A DNA stretch of 64,000 nucleotides from Streptomyces sp. Root431 (GTDB taxonomy: Bacteria > Actinomycetota > Actinomycetes > Streptomycetales > Streptomycetaceae). The position numbers and the translations under genes were made by a program. Shown here in pieces: positions 1 through 8,600 of the stretch. How positions within the stretch are numbered: position 1 is the stretch's first letter; every line of letters begins with the position of its first letter. Where the stretch lies: positions 184,240 through 248,239 of the forward strand of contig NZ_LMEI01000011.1 in assembly GCF_001426585.1 (NCBI RefSeq), read 5' to 3'. The notes beneath the pieces are model-generated. The model was not told the DNA's origin, did not search any database, and saw nothing but the letters and a program-made list of their open reading frames with translations.

Positions 1-868
1 TGATGCCGCCCTTGGGGTGGAAGACCGCGAGGCCGGAGCCGATCTCGTCCGGGACGGAGAAGAGGTCGAGCTCGTTGCCGAGCTTGCGGTGGTCGCGCTT
101 CTCGGCCTCGGCGAGGAAGTCGAGGTGCGCCTTCAGCTCGTCCTTCGACGGCCACGCGGTGCCGTAGATCCGCTGGAGCATCGGGTTCTTCTCGCTGCCG
201 CGCCAGTAGGCGGCCGCGTTGCGCATGAGCTTGAACGCCGGGATGTTCCGGGTGGTCGGCAGGTGCGGACCGCGGCAGAGGTCCTTCCAGCACAGCTCGC
301 CGGTCTTGGCGTCGAGGTTGTCGTAGATGGACAGCTCGCCGCCGCCCACCTCGACGTTGGCCCCGTCGTCGGTGGAGGCGGAGCCCTTGATGCCGATGAG
401 CTCCAGCTTGTACGGCTCGTCCGCCAGCTCGGCGCGGGCGTCCTCGTCGGTCACCACGCGGCGGGAGAAGCGCTGGCCGCGCTTCTGGATCTCCTGCATC
501 TTCTTCTCGATGACCTTGAGGTCCTCGGGAGTGAAGGGCTTCTCGACGTCGAAGTCGTAGTAGAAGCCGTCCCGGACCGGCGGGCCGATGCCCAGCTTGG
601 CCTCGGGGAAGAGCTCCTGCACGGCCTGGGCCATGACGTGGGCGGTGGAGTGGCGCAGGATGTCGAGACCGTCCGGGGAGGAGATCTCGACGCCCTCGAC
701 GACATCGCCCTCGGCGAGCTCGTACGAGAGGTCCTTCAGCTCGCCGCCGACGCGGGCGGCGATCACGGTGCGGTCGTCGGCGAAGAGGGCACCGGCGGTG
801 GTGCCCGCGCTCACCGCCCTCTCCTCTGCCTCCGAGGCGGACTGGACGGTCACACGGACTTCAGACAC
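1..868 (-). CDS. thrS: Threonine--tRNA ligase, N-terminal part (truncated by window)
   Basis: This cytoplasmic enzyme charges tRNA-Thr with threonine. The visible 289 residues cover the TGS domain (about 1-65) and the editing domain that hydrolyses Ser-tRNA-Thr. The editing motif HSTAH gives His73 and His77, and LCRGPHLP gives Cys198 and His202, the usual editing-site residues. The catalytic and anticodon-binding domains lie beyond the left edge. The GTG start at 868 (MSEVRVTVQS) follows AAAGGAAGAAG and fits the family's normal N-terminus. The leader of about 260 bases upstream has small hairpins around a repeated CGAGGTGCC, but I see no T-box consensus. It runs in the same direction as the two genes at 1132-3053 and may share a transcript with them. 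Confidence 0.95.
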   Translation of the reverse strand, partial: MSEVRVTVQSASEAEERAVSAGTTAGALFADDRTVIAARVGGELKDLSYELAEGDVVEGVEISSPDGLDILRHSTAHVMAQAVQELFPEAKLGIGPPVRDGFYYDFDVEKPFTPEDLKVIEKKMQEIQKRGQRFSRRVVTDEDARAELADEPYKLELIGIKGSASTDDGANVEVGGGELSIYDNLDAKTGELCWKDLCRGPHLPTTRNIPAFKLMRNAAAYWRGSEKNPMLQRIYGTAWPSKDELKAHLDFLAEAEKRDHRKLGNELDLFSVPDEIGSGLAVFHPKGGI

Positions 869-1131
869 TGGTGTTCTTCTTCCTTTGGGGCGCAGGCAGG
901 CACGAGGTGCCGGCGCCGGCGGTGCGCGACAGAGACGAGGTGCCGCGTCGCCTCCGATCTTAAGGGCTCGGTTCGCCACCGGGGCGCTGCAGCCGGGCTC
1001 ACAGGGGCGACCCTGCTCACCTCCCACGATGCTCGGGAGGCTCCGCGCGCTCGCCCCTGTTCCCCCGGCGCGCCCCTTCGGCTCACTCGCCGGTCCCGTA
1101 GGCGGGCGTACGCGACCGCCTAACGCGGCCG

Positions 1132-2487
1132 TCACTCCTCGTCCGGGCCGCACGCCTCCTCGAAGAAGTCGAGGTTCTCGTGGAGCGACTTCATCAGCCG
1201 GTCCCGTTCCGCCTCGTCCACCTGGACCGGGACGACCCCGGAGGCGTCGGTGAGCCGCCGGAAGCCGCCTCGGCTCTCCAGGCGGCCCACGACCCTGATC
1301 GGCAGCCCGACGAGATGGGCGTGGACGGCCGTGCGATACGCCTCCTCGCCGAGGGTGACGCGGACGTGCGGGACCTCCGCCCCGCCGAGCACCCGCAGCC
1401 GGACGGTGCCGTCGCCGCGCGCCCCCGAGCGTCGCATGCGGACGACGGCCCCCGTGATCCGTACCGGTACGGAGGGCTCGTCCGTCAGGTAGCGGGCGCT
1501 CGCCTCGCGCAGGGCGGGCAGGTCGCCCGGTGAGAACTCGACGGGCTCGGGACGGGCGGCGCACCCCTCGGGCGCTCCGGCGGCCGGGGCCCACTCGAGG
1601 GCGATCCTGGCTCCCTCGGTGCCCCGGACCAGGGCGACGAGGGCCTCGGTGAGCTCGCGGCTCACGCCCGCCTCGACGGCGGCGTCGAAGGCCTCCATGC
1701 CGCCGGTGGCCCGCTGGTAGTCGGTGGCCTCCCGGGCCGCGTAGAGCGCGTGGTAGAGCCGGACGGCGATCGGCCGGCCCGGTTCGACGGGCAGGAAGGC
1801 GGTCAGGCCGCGCCCGCCGGGCGCCGCGCCCACGACGACGGTCTCCAGGGAGGCCTGGGCGGGCCGGCGGTGGCGGGCGCCGTGGTAGCCGGCCCGGCCG
1901 CGCACGGCGAGGGCGCCCGCGAGGAGCAGCTGGCGGGCCGCCGACCTGAGCTGTTCCTGCACGGTCCAGGGGACCGTCCCGGCCGGGCCCGGCGGTACGT
2001 CGCGCCACCAGCGGATCTCGTCGCTGGGGACGGCGAGGCCGGTGAGGACCTCGCGCGCGGAGGGCGTGCCGCTGTGGGCGAGAGCGGCGAGCGCCTCGCC
2101 GAGCAGGTCCTCGCAGTCCGGGAAGGCCCGGCTCTCGGGGACGAGCAGGCTGGTGCCGCCGTGTCCGGTGCCGCCGGGGCCGCCGGGCGGGGTCCAGCGG
2201 CTGTAGCGCCCGGCGGCCCCGCCGCGCCGCCGCCAGCCGTGGCGGGCGAGGAGGGCGCCGAGGACGCGCGGGTCGACCCGCCCGGGGTCGGGCGGGCCCT
2301 GCGTGTCGGCCCAGGGTCCGGCGGGCGGTGCCGGGATCCCGGTCCAGGGCCCGGGGGTTTCGCCGGGCGCCGGGTGGGGCCGGTAGGGCGGCGGTACGGA
2401 GCCGGAACCGCGCCCGCCGCCCTCACCGCCGGTTCCGTAGCCGCCGGCTCCGTACCCGCCGTCGGGGTCGTCGATCGGTCGGTGCAT
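1132..2487 (-). CDS. Unknown protein coupled to a DUF4365 gene
   Basis: I do not recognise a named family for this 451-residue protein. The first 70 or so residues are Gly/Pro-rich and probably disordered. The middle is alpha-helical and Arg/Ala-rich. The last 120 residues (VRITGAVVRMRRSG ... GLPIRVVGRLESRGGFRRLTD) alternate beta-type segments in a way that resembles an OB-fold-like module, which is inference. No signal peptide or membrane segment is visible. The ATG at 2487 follows GGGAGG and overlaps the stop of the upstream DUF4365 gene in a TGATG junction, so the two are almost certainly translationally coupled and work together. The function is unknown; a nucleic-acid role is possible given the partner. 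Confidence 0.8.
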   Translation of the reverse strand: MHRPIDDPDGGYGAGGYGTGGEGGGRGSGSVPPPYRPHPAPGETPGPWTGIPAPPAGPWADTQGPPDPGRVDPRVLGALLARHGWRRRGGAAGRYSRWTPPGGPGGTGHGGTSLLVPESRAFPDCEDLLGEALAALAHSGTPSAREVLTGLAVPSDEIRWWRDVPPGPAGTVPWTVQEQLRSAARQLLLAGALAVRGRAGYHGARHRRPAQASLETVVVGAAPGGRGLTAFLPVEPGRPIAVRLYHALYAAREATDYQRATGGMEAFDAAVEAGVSRELTEALVALVRGTEGARIALEWAPAAGAPEGCAARPEPVEFSPGDLPALREASARYLTDEPSVPVRITGAVVRMRRSGARGDGTVRLRVLGGAEVPHVRVTLGEEAYRTAVHAHLVGLPIRVVGRLESRGGFRRLTDASGVVPVQVDEAERDRLMKSLHENLDFFEEACGPDEE

Positions 2488-3053
2488 CAAGGTCTCCCTC
2501 CCACGCCGACCCGGGTCATGATCTCGCAGAGCGCCCGGTCGTCGAAGATCCGCGCCGTCGGGATGCGCACCGTGGTCCGGCGGCGTCCCGTGACCGGGTG
2601 TCCGGCCAGGTTGATCCAGTAGCAGCAGTGCCGCAGGTCGAGCCGGTCGTGGCTCGCCCTGAGCCAGTCGTCCTGCGTCCTCGGGACGAGCATCACGACC
2701 AGGATCTTGTGCACGGACACGGGGGTCCTGGCGAGCTTCACGAGGTGGTCGTTGTCGAGGGTGAACGAGAACGAGTTCCCCGGCGGGTGCGGCGGTATCT
2801 GATAGGTGCACTTGAGCTGCACCTTGATGGTCACTTCGTCGTCGACGGTGTGTGCGGGCGAGCCGTGGCTGACGTGCCAGTCGATGCCGTTGTCCGGAAA
2901 CGGCTGGGACAGTGAACAGCCGGCCGCCGCGGCGACCGCGTGGAGGTAGCCCACCTGGAGGGTCTCCATGCAGGCCGTGGTGGCGAGTGAGCCGCGCGTC
3001 GATGCTGCCCGCTGGGGCGGCAGCCCTCCCGACTCGGGCTGGGCGAGCGCCAT
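2487..3053 (-). CDS. DUF4365 family protein, possible PD-(D/E)XK-like fold
   Basis: This 188-residue cytoplasmic protein has the DUF4365 signature: Glu30 in an N-terminal helix, DNGID (Asp58) and IKVQLKCT (Gln79-x-Lys81). The spacing D...QxK resembles the PD-(D/E)XK nuclease core, with Gln replacing the acidic residue; that comparison is inference from family knowledge. The start ATG at 3053 (MALAQPESGG) has GGGGAAGGAAATCG upstream. The gene is the first of a coupled pair and diverges from the exonuclease at 3174, sharing a promoter region of about 120 bases. The chemistry is unproved. A nucleic-acid-processing or defence-related role is a guess from fold and partner. Confidence 0.8.
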   Translation of the reverse strand: MALAQPESGGLPPQRAASTRGSLATTACMETLQVGYLHAVAAAAGCSLSQPFPDNGIDWHVSHGSPAHTVDDEVTIKVQLKCTYQIPPHPPGNSFSFTLDNDHLVKLARTPVSVHKILVVMLVPRTQDDWLRASHDRLDLRHCCYWINLAGHPVTGRRRTTVRIPTARIFDDRALCEIMTRVGVGGRP

Positions 3054-3173
3054 GTCGATTTCCTTCCCCGTCCCTGATGTTGTGACCGGTCCGCGTACGG
3101 CGCAAACAGTCCGGGTATCACCGTTTCGGGCAGGGGGATGGCCATCTGCCGCTGGGGTGCGAGGAGTTCGGGG

Positions 3174-3902
3174 ATGACGACGCACTGGTACGAAGGGCCC
3201 CTGGCCGCTTTCGACACGGAGACCACAGGAGTTGACGTCGAGGAGGACCGGATCGTCTCGGCCGCCCTCGTCGTACAGGACGCGGCCGGGGCGCGGCCGC
3301 GGGTGACGCGCTGGCTGGTCAACCCGGGCATAGCCGTGCCCGAGCAGGCCACCGCGATCCACGGCCTGACGGACGATCACCTCCAGCGCAACGGCCGGTG
3401 GCCGGCTCCGGTGATGGAGGAACTGGCCCGGGCGCTGGCCGAGCAGACCGCCGCGGGGCGGCCGCTCGTGGTGATGAACGCACCGTTCGACCTGACGATC
3501 CTGGACCGGGAGCTGCGCCGGCACCGGGCGTCGTCGCTGGGGACCTATCTGGCGAGTTCGCCGCTGTGCGTGCTCGACCCGCGGGTCCTGGACAAGCATC
3601 TGGACCGGTACCGCAAGGGCCGCCGCACGCTCACCGACCTCTGCGCGCACTACGAGGTGGAGCTGTCCGGGGCGCACGACGCGGCGGCCGACGCGACGGC
3701 GTCGCTGGAGGTCGTACGGGCGGTGGCGCGGCGCTTCTCGGCCCGTCTCGAGCGGCTGACCCCGGCGGAGCTGCACACGCTCCAGGCGGTGTGGCACGCG
3801 GCCCAGGCGCGCGGGCTCCAGGCCTGGTTCACCCGGCAGGGGACGCCGGAGACGGTGGACCCGGCGTGGCCGCTGCGGCCGGAACTGCGCACGGCGGCCT
3901 GA
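3174..3902 (+). CDS. DnaQ-like 3'-5' exonuclease (DEDDh)
   Basis: This 242-residue protein of the RNase T/DnaQ superfamily removes nucleotides from 3' ends of DNA or RNA. Exo I is FDTETTG (Asp14, Glu16), Exo II is the NAPFDLTIL segment near residue 100, and Exo III is HDAAADA near residue 165, so the DEDDh metal ligands are present. The size suits a stand-alone exonuclease of the Streptomyces type. The ATG at 3174 is preferred because GAGGAG lies seven bases before it; an in-frame ATG at 3138 has no good ribosome site. The gene is divergent from the DUF4365 pair and is followed by a strong hairpin. The substrate cannot be told from sequence. Confidence 0.9.
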   Translation: MTTHWYEGPLAAFDTETTGVDVEEDRIVSAALVVQDAAGARPRVTRWLVNPGIAVPEQATAIHGLTDDHLQRNGRWPAPVMEELARALAEQTAAGRPLVVMNAPFDLTILDRELRRHRASSLGTYLASSPLCVLDPRVLDKHLDRYRKGRRTLTDLCAHYEVELSGAHDAAADATASLEVVRAVARRFSARLERLTPAELHTLQAVWHAAQARGLQAWFTRQGTPETVDPAWPLRPELRTAA

Positions 3903-3941
3903 CACATGGGGCGGACGGTCGAGAAGGCCGCCGCATGACAA

Positions 3942-3971
3942 AGGCCGGTCCGTCTTTCGACGGACCGGCCT
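3942..3971. terminator. Perfect hairpin between exonuclease and tRNA-Val
   Basis: A 13-bp perfect stem (AGGCCGGTCCGTC and its complement) closes a TTTC loop. It can stop both the rightward exonuclease transcript and the leftward tRNA transcript. There is no long T-run, as is usual in Streptomyces terminators. Confidence 0.75.
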
Positions 3972-3978
3972 CTCCCGG

Positions 3979-4050
3979 TGGGCGATACTGGGATCGAACC
4001 AGTGACCCCTTCGGTGTGAACGAAGTGCTCTCCCGCTGAGCTAATCGCCC
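3979..4050 (-). tRNA. tRNA-Val(CAC)
   Basis: A full cloverleaf with acceptor GGGCGAT/ATCGCCC, anticodon stem CTTCG/CGAAG and loop TTCACAC gives anticodon CAC, which reads GUG. CCA is not encoded after the discriminator A. A second copy at 7258-7329 differs at only two positions. Confidence 0.97.
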
Positions 4051-4120
4051 GGGAACGGGTTGAACCATACAGCCCCGCAAGGGGTTCCTTCAAACCAGCC
4101 CGCCGCCCGACCGCCGCCCC

Positions 4121-4582
4121 TCAACGACGCTCGTCGAGCGACCCCTTCAACAGGGCCGCGAGTCCGCGCCGCCCTCCCCTCATCATCAGCGCGTGATTGG
4201 CCCGGAAGACGAGCCGTCCGGGGACGGCGAGGAGCCGCAGGAGCCGGGCGTGGACCTCCACCTCCTGCTCGTACACGACGCGGGTACCGGGCCCCTCCCC
4301 CGCGAGCGTCCAGCGGACCCATCCCTCCAGGTCCCCGCCGAGCCCGACCTCCAGGACCCTGGCGACGGGGTCGCGGCGCAGGGCGCGGGCGGTGACGACG
4401 AGGTCGTAGGGCAGGAGGGAGCGGAAGCGGGCGGTGCCGGTGGTGTCGTCGAGGGGGACGGCCTCGCGGACCTGGGGCCACCAGCGGGGGTAGTCCTCGG
4501 CGCGTTCGAGCACGGCGTAGACGGCGTCGGGCGGGGCGGCGAGCCGCCAGACACTCCGGAAGCGGTACCGGCACCAGTCCAT
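4121..4582 (-). CDS. SRPBCC (polyketide cyclase/START-like) protein
   Basis: This 153-residue single-domain protein has the SRPBCC pattern: an N-terminal strand WRLAAPPDAVYAVLERAEDYPRWWPQV, a central beta-sheet, and a C-terminal helix (RLVFRANHALMMRGGRRGLAALL). The family forms a hydrophobic cavity that binds lipids or polyketides or catalyses cyclisation. Nothing nearby identifies a ligand, and there is no polyketide synthase in the window. It starts with ATG at 4582, is monocistronic, and is divergent from the large membrane-protein gene at 4665. Its product ends 70 bases before the tRNA-Val gene. Confidence 0.85.
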   Translation of the reverse strand: MDWCRYRFRSVWRLAAPPDAVYAVLERAEDYPRWWPQVREAVPLDDTTGTARFRSLLPYDLVVTARALRRDPVARVLEVGLGGDLEGWVRWTLAGEGPGTRVVYEQEVEVHARLLRLLAVPGRLVFRANHALMMRGGRRGLAALLKGSLDERR

Positions 4583-4664
4583 GCCCCCAGTCTGGGGTAC
4601 TCAGGCCGGGATCTGAGTACGGCGACGCATTCCCGTCGCCTGTGGCCGGGGCCACACTCCGGGT

Positions 4665-7205
4665 ATGGACAATTCCCTGCCGCCCGCGGACGAGCTGGTG
4701 CTCGTCGACCGCGAGCTGGCGCAACTCGATGCGCGTCGGACCCAGTTGCTGACCCGCAGGGCCTGGCTGATCCGGGCGCTGTACCCGCCGGTCGCGGCGG
4801 CCGCGCAGCCGTGGGCCGGGAGCGGGGTCGCGGCGCCGCCGTGGCCGAAGGGCGGGCCGGTCGCGGACTCGACCCCGCGGAGCGCGCAGAACGTGCTGCT
4901 GACGCTCGGCGGGACGCTCCTGACGATCGCCGCGGTCGCCTTCACGCTCGTCAGCTGGGGCTCGATGGGCATCGGCGGTCGCGCGGCGGTGCTGCTCGTG
5001 GTGACCTCCGCCGCGCTGGCGGCGCCGGTGGCGCTGCTGCGGAAGGGACTGGTCTCGACGGCCGAGTCGGTGGGGGCGCTGGGCCTCGTCCTGATGGTCC
5101 TCGACGCGTACGCGCTGCACCGGGTGGCGCTGGCCGGCACGGACGGCCTGGGGTACACGGCGGTCGCGTCCGCGGTCCTCGCGGGCGCATGGACGGCGTA
5201 CGGCTCGGCACTGCCGCGGCTGCGGATCCCGCGGCCGGTGGCCGTGGTCGCGGCCCAGCTGCCGCTGCCGCTCGGCGTGCTCGCGGCCGGGGGCGGGCCG
5301 ACGGCCTTCGCCTGGGCGGCGCTGGTCACGGTCGCGGCGGATGCGGCGGTGGCGCTCTGGACCCGCCCGGCGGCGGTCCGGATCACGGCGGTCACCGGTG
5401 CGACGGCGCTGGGCGCCTGGTCGCTCCTGACGGGCGCCTGGCTCTCCCTGACCTCCCCGTGGAGCGGCGCGCCGCTCCTCCTGGCGATCGCGGCCCTGAC
5501 CCTGTACGTGGCCTGGCGCCGTCCCCCGCTCGCGGCGGCGGCCTCGTCGCTCGCGGGCCTGTCGGCGGTGGCGGCCCTCGGCGGCCTCCTCCGCGCGGCC
5601 GTCCCGTCGGCCTGGGAGGTTCCGGGATACGTGCTGTGCGGTCTCGTCCTGGCGGCGGTGTGGCGGGTGGGTACGCCGGCGGCCACGGACGCGGCAGGCG
5701 AGGCGGGCCCCGTGTCGCTGCCGCGTGGGATCCGGCTCGGGCTGGCCGGTGCGGGCGCCGGTGTCCTGGCGCTCGGCGCCCTGTGGGCGCTGCCGCCCGC
5801 GGCCGTGGGTCTGCTGGGGCCGGTGGGCCGGACGACGGAGGTGTGGTCCGGCGAGCACGCCGAGCGTGCCCTGACCACGTACCCGGCGACCGCCGCCCTG
5901 GTCCTCCTCGTGGCCGCCCTCGCACTCGCGGTCGTCCCCCGGCTCTGGGCCCGCTGCGGCGCGTTCGCCGCGGTCTGGTCGCTGCTCACGGCCCTGCCGG
6001 TCTCCCTGGACCTGCCGTACGCGCCGACGCTCGCCCTCCAGCTCCTCACCACGGCGGCCGCCCTCGCGCTCGCCGTCCGCCCCGGCCCGCTGCTGCGCGG
6101 GGTCCGGCGGAGCCAGGCGCAGGACGCTCCGGCCGGGCAGCCCTCCGGTCCCGCCGTGCCTCCGCTGCCCGGTCCGGGGACTCCCTGGGGCACGTGGGCG
6201 CCCCGCCGGCCCCAGCCTCGGGCGACCGTCGTGGAGCCCCGTACCGCGCTCGGCTGGTGCGCGTACACCGGCGGGCTCGCGTCCGCCGTGAGCGCGGTCG
6301 CGCTCGCCCTGGACGTCCGCGGGGCGACCTTCGCCTCGCTGGGGGTGCTGCTCGCCCTCTTCACGGGCGTCGCCGTGCTCGGGGCGGGCGCGCGCCGGGT
6401 GCTGTCGACCTGCGCCGCAGTCCTCGCCGCGACGGGGCTCGTCCTCGCGGTGGCGTCCGCCGCCGGGTTCGAGGACCACTGGACGGCGCTCGCGCTGCTC
6501 CTGGTCCCTGCGGCCACCGCGGCGCTCGCCGCCCGGACGCGCACGGGCCCGGTGGCCCTGGCGACCGAGATCTCCGGTGCCTCCGTGGGGCTGCTCGCCC
6601 TGGGGCTCGCCGCGTCCCGGCCCGCGTTCCTCGCGCTCGCCCTCGCCCTCGGCGGGGTGATCGCGGCGGCGACGGCGGTCCGGCCGGAGCGGCGCGCCTT
6701 CGCCTCGTGGACGGCGGCGGTCCTGTTCCTCCTCGCCACCTGGGTGCGCCTCGCTGTCTCGGACGTGACGACCCCGGAGGCGTACACGCTCCCGGTGACG
6801 CTGCCCGCGCTGGCCGTCGGCTTCCTGCGGCGGCGCCGGGACCCGGAGGCCGCGTCGTGGACGGCGTACGGCCCGGGTCTCGCGGCGACGCTGCTGCCGA
6901 GCCTCGTCGCGGCCTGGGTGGACCCGGACTGGGTGCGCCCGCTGCTCCTGGGGGTCGCGGCGCTCGTCGTGACGCTGCTGGGCGCGCGGTTCCGGCTCCG
7001 GGCGCTGCTCGTGCTCGGCGGCACGGTCCTCGCCCTGGACGGGCTGCACGAGCTGGCCCCGTACGTCGTGCAGGCCGTGGGCGCGCTGCCCCGCTGGCTG
7101 CCGCCGGCCCTCGCCGGGCTCCTGCTGCTCGCGGTGGGCGCCACCTACGAGCAGCGGCTGCGGGACGCGCGGCGGCTGCGGGAGCGGCTGGGGCGGATGC
7201 GGTGA
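4665..7205 (+). CDS. Large polytopic membrane protein (SCO7613 C-terminal-domain type)
   Basis: This 846-residue protein has a short cytoplasmic N-terminus with a coiled helix (DELVLVDRELAQLDARRTQLL, residues 9-29), then a long series of Ala/Leu/Val-rich membrane helices from about residue 85 to the end. A Pro-rich cytoplasmic break lies near residues 480-525. I place it by general resemblance with the Streptomyces integral membrane proteins described as having an SCO7613 C-terminal domain; the function is unknown. The ATG at 4665 (MDNSLPP) sits just after GGGTATGGAC and may be leaderless or weakly initiated. A very strong hairpin follows, then a tRNA on the other strand. Confidence 0.82.
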   Translation: MDNSLPPADELVLVDRELAQLDARRTQLLTRRAWLIRALYPPVAAAAQPWAGSGVAAPPWPKGGPVADSTPRSAQNVLLTLGGTLLTIAAVAFTLVSWGSMGIGGRAAVLLVVTSAALAAPVALLRKGLVSTAESVGALGLVLMVLDAYALHRVALAGTDGLGYTAVASAVLAGAWTAYGSALPRLRIPRPVAVVAAQLPLPLGVLAAGGGPTAFAWAALVTVAADAAVALWTRPAAVRITAVTGATALGAWSLLTGAWLSLTSPWSGAPLLLAIAALTLYVAWRRPPLAAAASSLAGLSAVAALGGLLRAAVPSAWEVPGYVLCGLVLAAVWRVGTPAATDAAGEAGPVSLPRGIRLGLAGAGAGVLALGALWALPPAAVGLLGPVGRTTEVWSGEHAERALTTYPATAALVLLVAALALAVVPRLWARCGAFAAVWSLLTALPVSLDLPYAPTLALQLLTTAAALALAVRPGPLLRGVRRSQAQDAPAGQPSGPAVPPLPGPGTPWGTWAPRRPQPRATVVEPRTALGWCAYTGGLASAVSAVALALDVRGATFASLGVLLALFTGVAVLGAGARRVLSTCAAVLAATGLVLAVASAAGFEDHWTALALLLVPAATAALAARTRTGPVALATEISGASVGLLALGLAASRPAFLALALALGGVIAAATAVRPERRAFASWTAAVLFLLATWVRLAVSDVTTPEAYTLPVTLPALAVGFLRRRRDPEAASWTAYGPGLAATLLPSLVAAWVDPDWVRPLLLGVAALVVTLLGARFRLRALLVLGGTVLALDGLHELAPYVVQAVGALPRWLPPALAGLLLLAVGATYEQRLRDARRLRERLGRMR

Positions 7206-7209
7206 AACG

Positions 7210-7248
7210 CCGAAGGCCCGGAGACGGTGATCGTCTCCGGGCCTTCGG
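7210..7248. terminator. 17-bp hairpin after the membrane protein gene
   Basis: A perfect 17-bp stem (CCGAAGGCCCGGAGACG and its complement) closes a GTGAT loop. It is placed to end the rightward transcript of the membrane protein and the leftward tRNA-Val transcript. Confidence 0.8.
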
Positions 7249-7257
7249 GCCGGGTGG

Positions 7258-7329
7258 TGGGCGATACTGGGTTCGAACCAGTGACCCCTTCGGTGTGAAC
7301 GAAGTGCTCTCCCACTGAGCTAATCGCCC
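7258..7329 (-). tRNA. tRNA-Val(CAC), second copy
   Basis: It has the same cloverleaf and anticodon CAC as the gene at 3979-4050. It differs at one D-loop base and one T-arm base; here the T arm reads GGTTCGAACCC. CCA is not encoded. The flanks of the two copies are not similar, so only the tRNA itself is duplicated. Confidence 0.97.
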
Positions 7330-7383
7330 GGGCGCACCGCAAACATTACCCCATGTCAGCGGGGCTCCCGAACCATCGGAAGG

Positions 7384-7806
7384 TCACTCGTCGATCTTCC
7401 AGGGCATGACGATGCCGAACTTCCAGAGGTAGACGGCGAGCAGGGCGCCGATGATCACCAGGCCGACGGTGGTGAGGATGATGTTCCTGCGGCGGACCTT
7501 GGGATCGAGGGCGCGCTGGGCGGCCTCGGTGACCTTTCGCTTGGTCCAGCGGAGCACGAGCTGTGCCCAGACGAACTCGGTCGCCCAGATCGCCATGCCG
7601 CCGAAGATGACCAGCCAGCCGGGTCCCGGCAGCGGCAGCATCACGATGCCCGCGCCGACCACGGCCAGTCCCACGATGAAGACACCGACCTGCCAGCTCA
7701 GGTGCAGGCCTCGTCGGGACTTGATGAACTCCGGTGCGCGGGATCCCAATTCGGCTTCCTGGCCGGCTGCGGGATCCCCTGTGCGCTCGTCACTCTCCGC
7801 ATGCAT
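7384..7806 (-). CDS. TIGR02611 family membrane protein (PGPGW motif)
   Basis: This roughly 140-residue inner-membrane protein has three predicted helices. Two lie around the family motif PLPGPGWLVIFGG and one near the C-terminus (IILTTVGLVIIGALLAVYLW). Both termini are polar, and the N-terminal 30 residues are acidic and flexible. The ATG at 7806 (MHAESDERTG) is chosen; an in-frame TTG at 7815 is the alternative, and neither has an ideal ribosome site. It lies immediately left of and divergent from ssgB, an arrangement I recall from S. coelicolor. The biochemical role is unknown. Confidence 0.88.
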   Translation of the reverse strand: MHAESDERTGDPAAGQEAELGSRAPEFIKSRRGLHLSWQVGVFIVGLAVVGAGIVMLPLPGPGWLVIFGGMAIWATEFVWAQLVLRWTKRKVTEAAQRALDPKVRRRNIILTTVGLVIIGALLAVYLWKFGIVMPWKIDE

Positions 7807-7996
7807 ACCCCCCAACTTACCGGACTCGGGGGCCCCACCGGTATGGCGGTATTACCCAAAGTTACATGCGGCCATCCGAGCTACCTGAACGATCACAAAA
7901 CCGACAGAGGGGTTTACAACGGCACCGGAGGTGGCATGTCGATTTCGCCGACGTGCGAATCCCCGAGCGCACACTGAGCGAAAGGCCCTGGCGCTT

Positions 7997-8410
7997 ATGA
8001 ACACCACGGTCAGCTGCGAGCTGCACCTGCGCCTCGTTGTGTCGAGCGAGTCCTCACTGCCTGTACCCGCGGGCCTGCGGTATGACACGGCCGATCCGTA
8101 TGCCGTGCACGCCACCTTCCACACCGGAGCCGAGGAGACGGTCGAGTGGGTCTTCGCCCGCGACCTTCTCGCCGAGGGGCTGCACCGGCCCACCGGCACG
8201 GGCGACGTCCGCGTCTGGCCATCCCGTAGTCACGGCCAGGGAGTCGTCTGCATCGCGTTGAGCTCACCCGAGGGAGAAGCCCTGCTCGAGGCCCCGGCGC
8301 GGGCCCTGGAGTCGTTCCTGAAGCGGACCGACGCCGCCGTGCCACCGGGCACCGAGCACCGGCACTTCGATCTCGATACGGAGCTCTCCCACATCCTGGC
8401 TGACAGCTGA
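7997..8410 (+). CDS. ssgB: SsgB sporulation cell-division protein
   Basis: SsgB positions FtsZ rings at future septa during aerial-hypha sporulation, recruited by SsgA. The 137-residue product from MNTTVSCELHLRLVVSSESS to SHILADS matches what I remember of S. coelicolor SsgB almost residue for residue, and the length is exactly that of the family. This strongly supports the genus assignment. The ATG at 7997 gives the known N-terminus. The ribosome site is weak (AAAGG about 10 bases upstream). In S. coelicolor the gene depends on the stress sigma factor SigH; I could not place a convincing SigH promoter by eye in the 190-base upstream region. Confidence 0.97.
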   Translation: MNTTVSCELHLRLVVSSESSLPVPAGLRYDTADPYAVHATFHTGAEETVEWVFARDLLAEGLHRPTGTGDVRVWPSRSHGQGVVCIALSSPEGEALLEAPARALESFLKRTDAAVPPGTEHRHFDLDTELSHILADS

Positions 8411-8600
8411 GCCAGGCCGAGAGCCGCACGGCGTCGTCCGACTCGGGGCGACGGCGCCGCGTGGGCAGTCACATAGGCACGACGACGGCGTTCCCCACCG
8501 CGCAGCCGGCGCGGTGGTGGGCGCCGTTGTCCCTTTCCCGGCCGCGCTAGAGTCAGCGCCATTCCGCGGGCGCCGCCCGCGGCCGGCCAGGGAGCGAATC

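Noticed and set aside
869..1131. Possible T-box leader of thrS
   Set aside because: No T-box consensus (GGGTGGNACCGCG type) or specifier-loop layout could be found on the minus strand; only small hairpins are present.
3138..3173. Upstream start for the exonuclease gene
   Set aside because: The ATG at 3138 has no good ribosome site and the extra residues do not resemble the family; the ATG at 3174 has GAGGAG.
4041..7049. A 1002-codon minus-strand open frame opposite the large membrane protein
   Set aside because: Composition is Arg/Gly/Gln only, with no domain, while the plus-strand frame shows ordered membrane helices.
3979..7329. The two tRNA-Val(CAC) genes as att sites of an integrated element
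   Set aside because: There is no integrase, excisionase or mobile gene between them, and the similarity stops at the tRNA boundaries.
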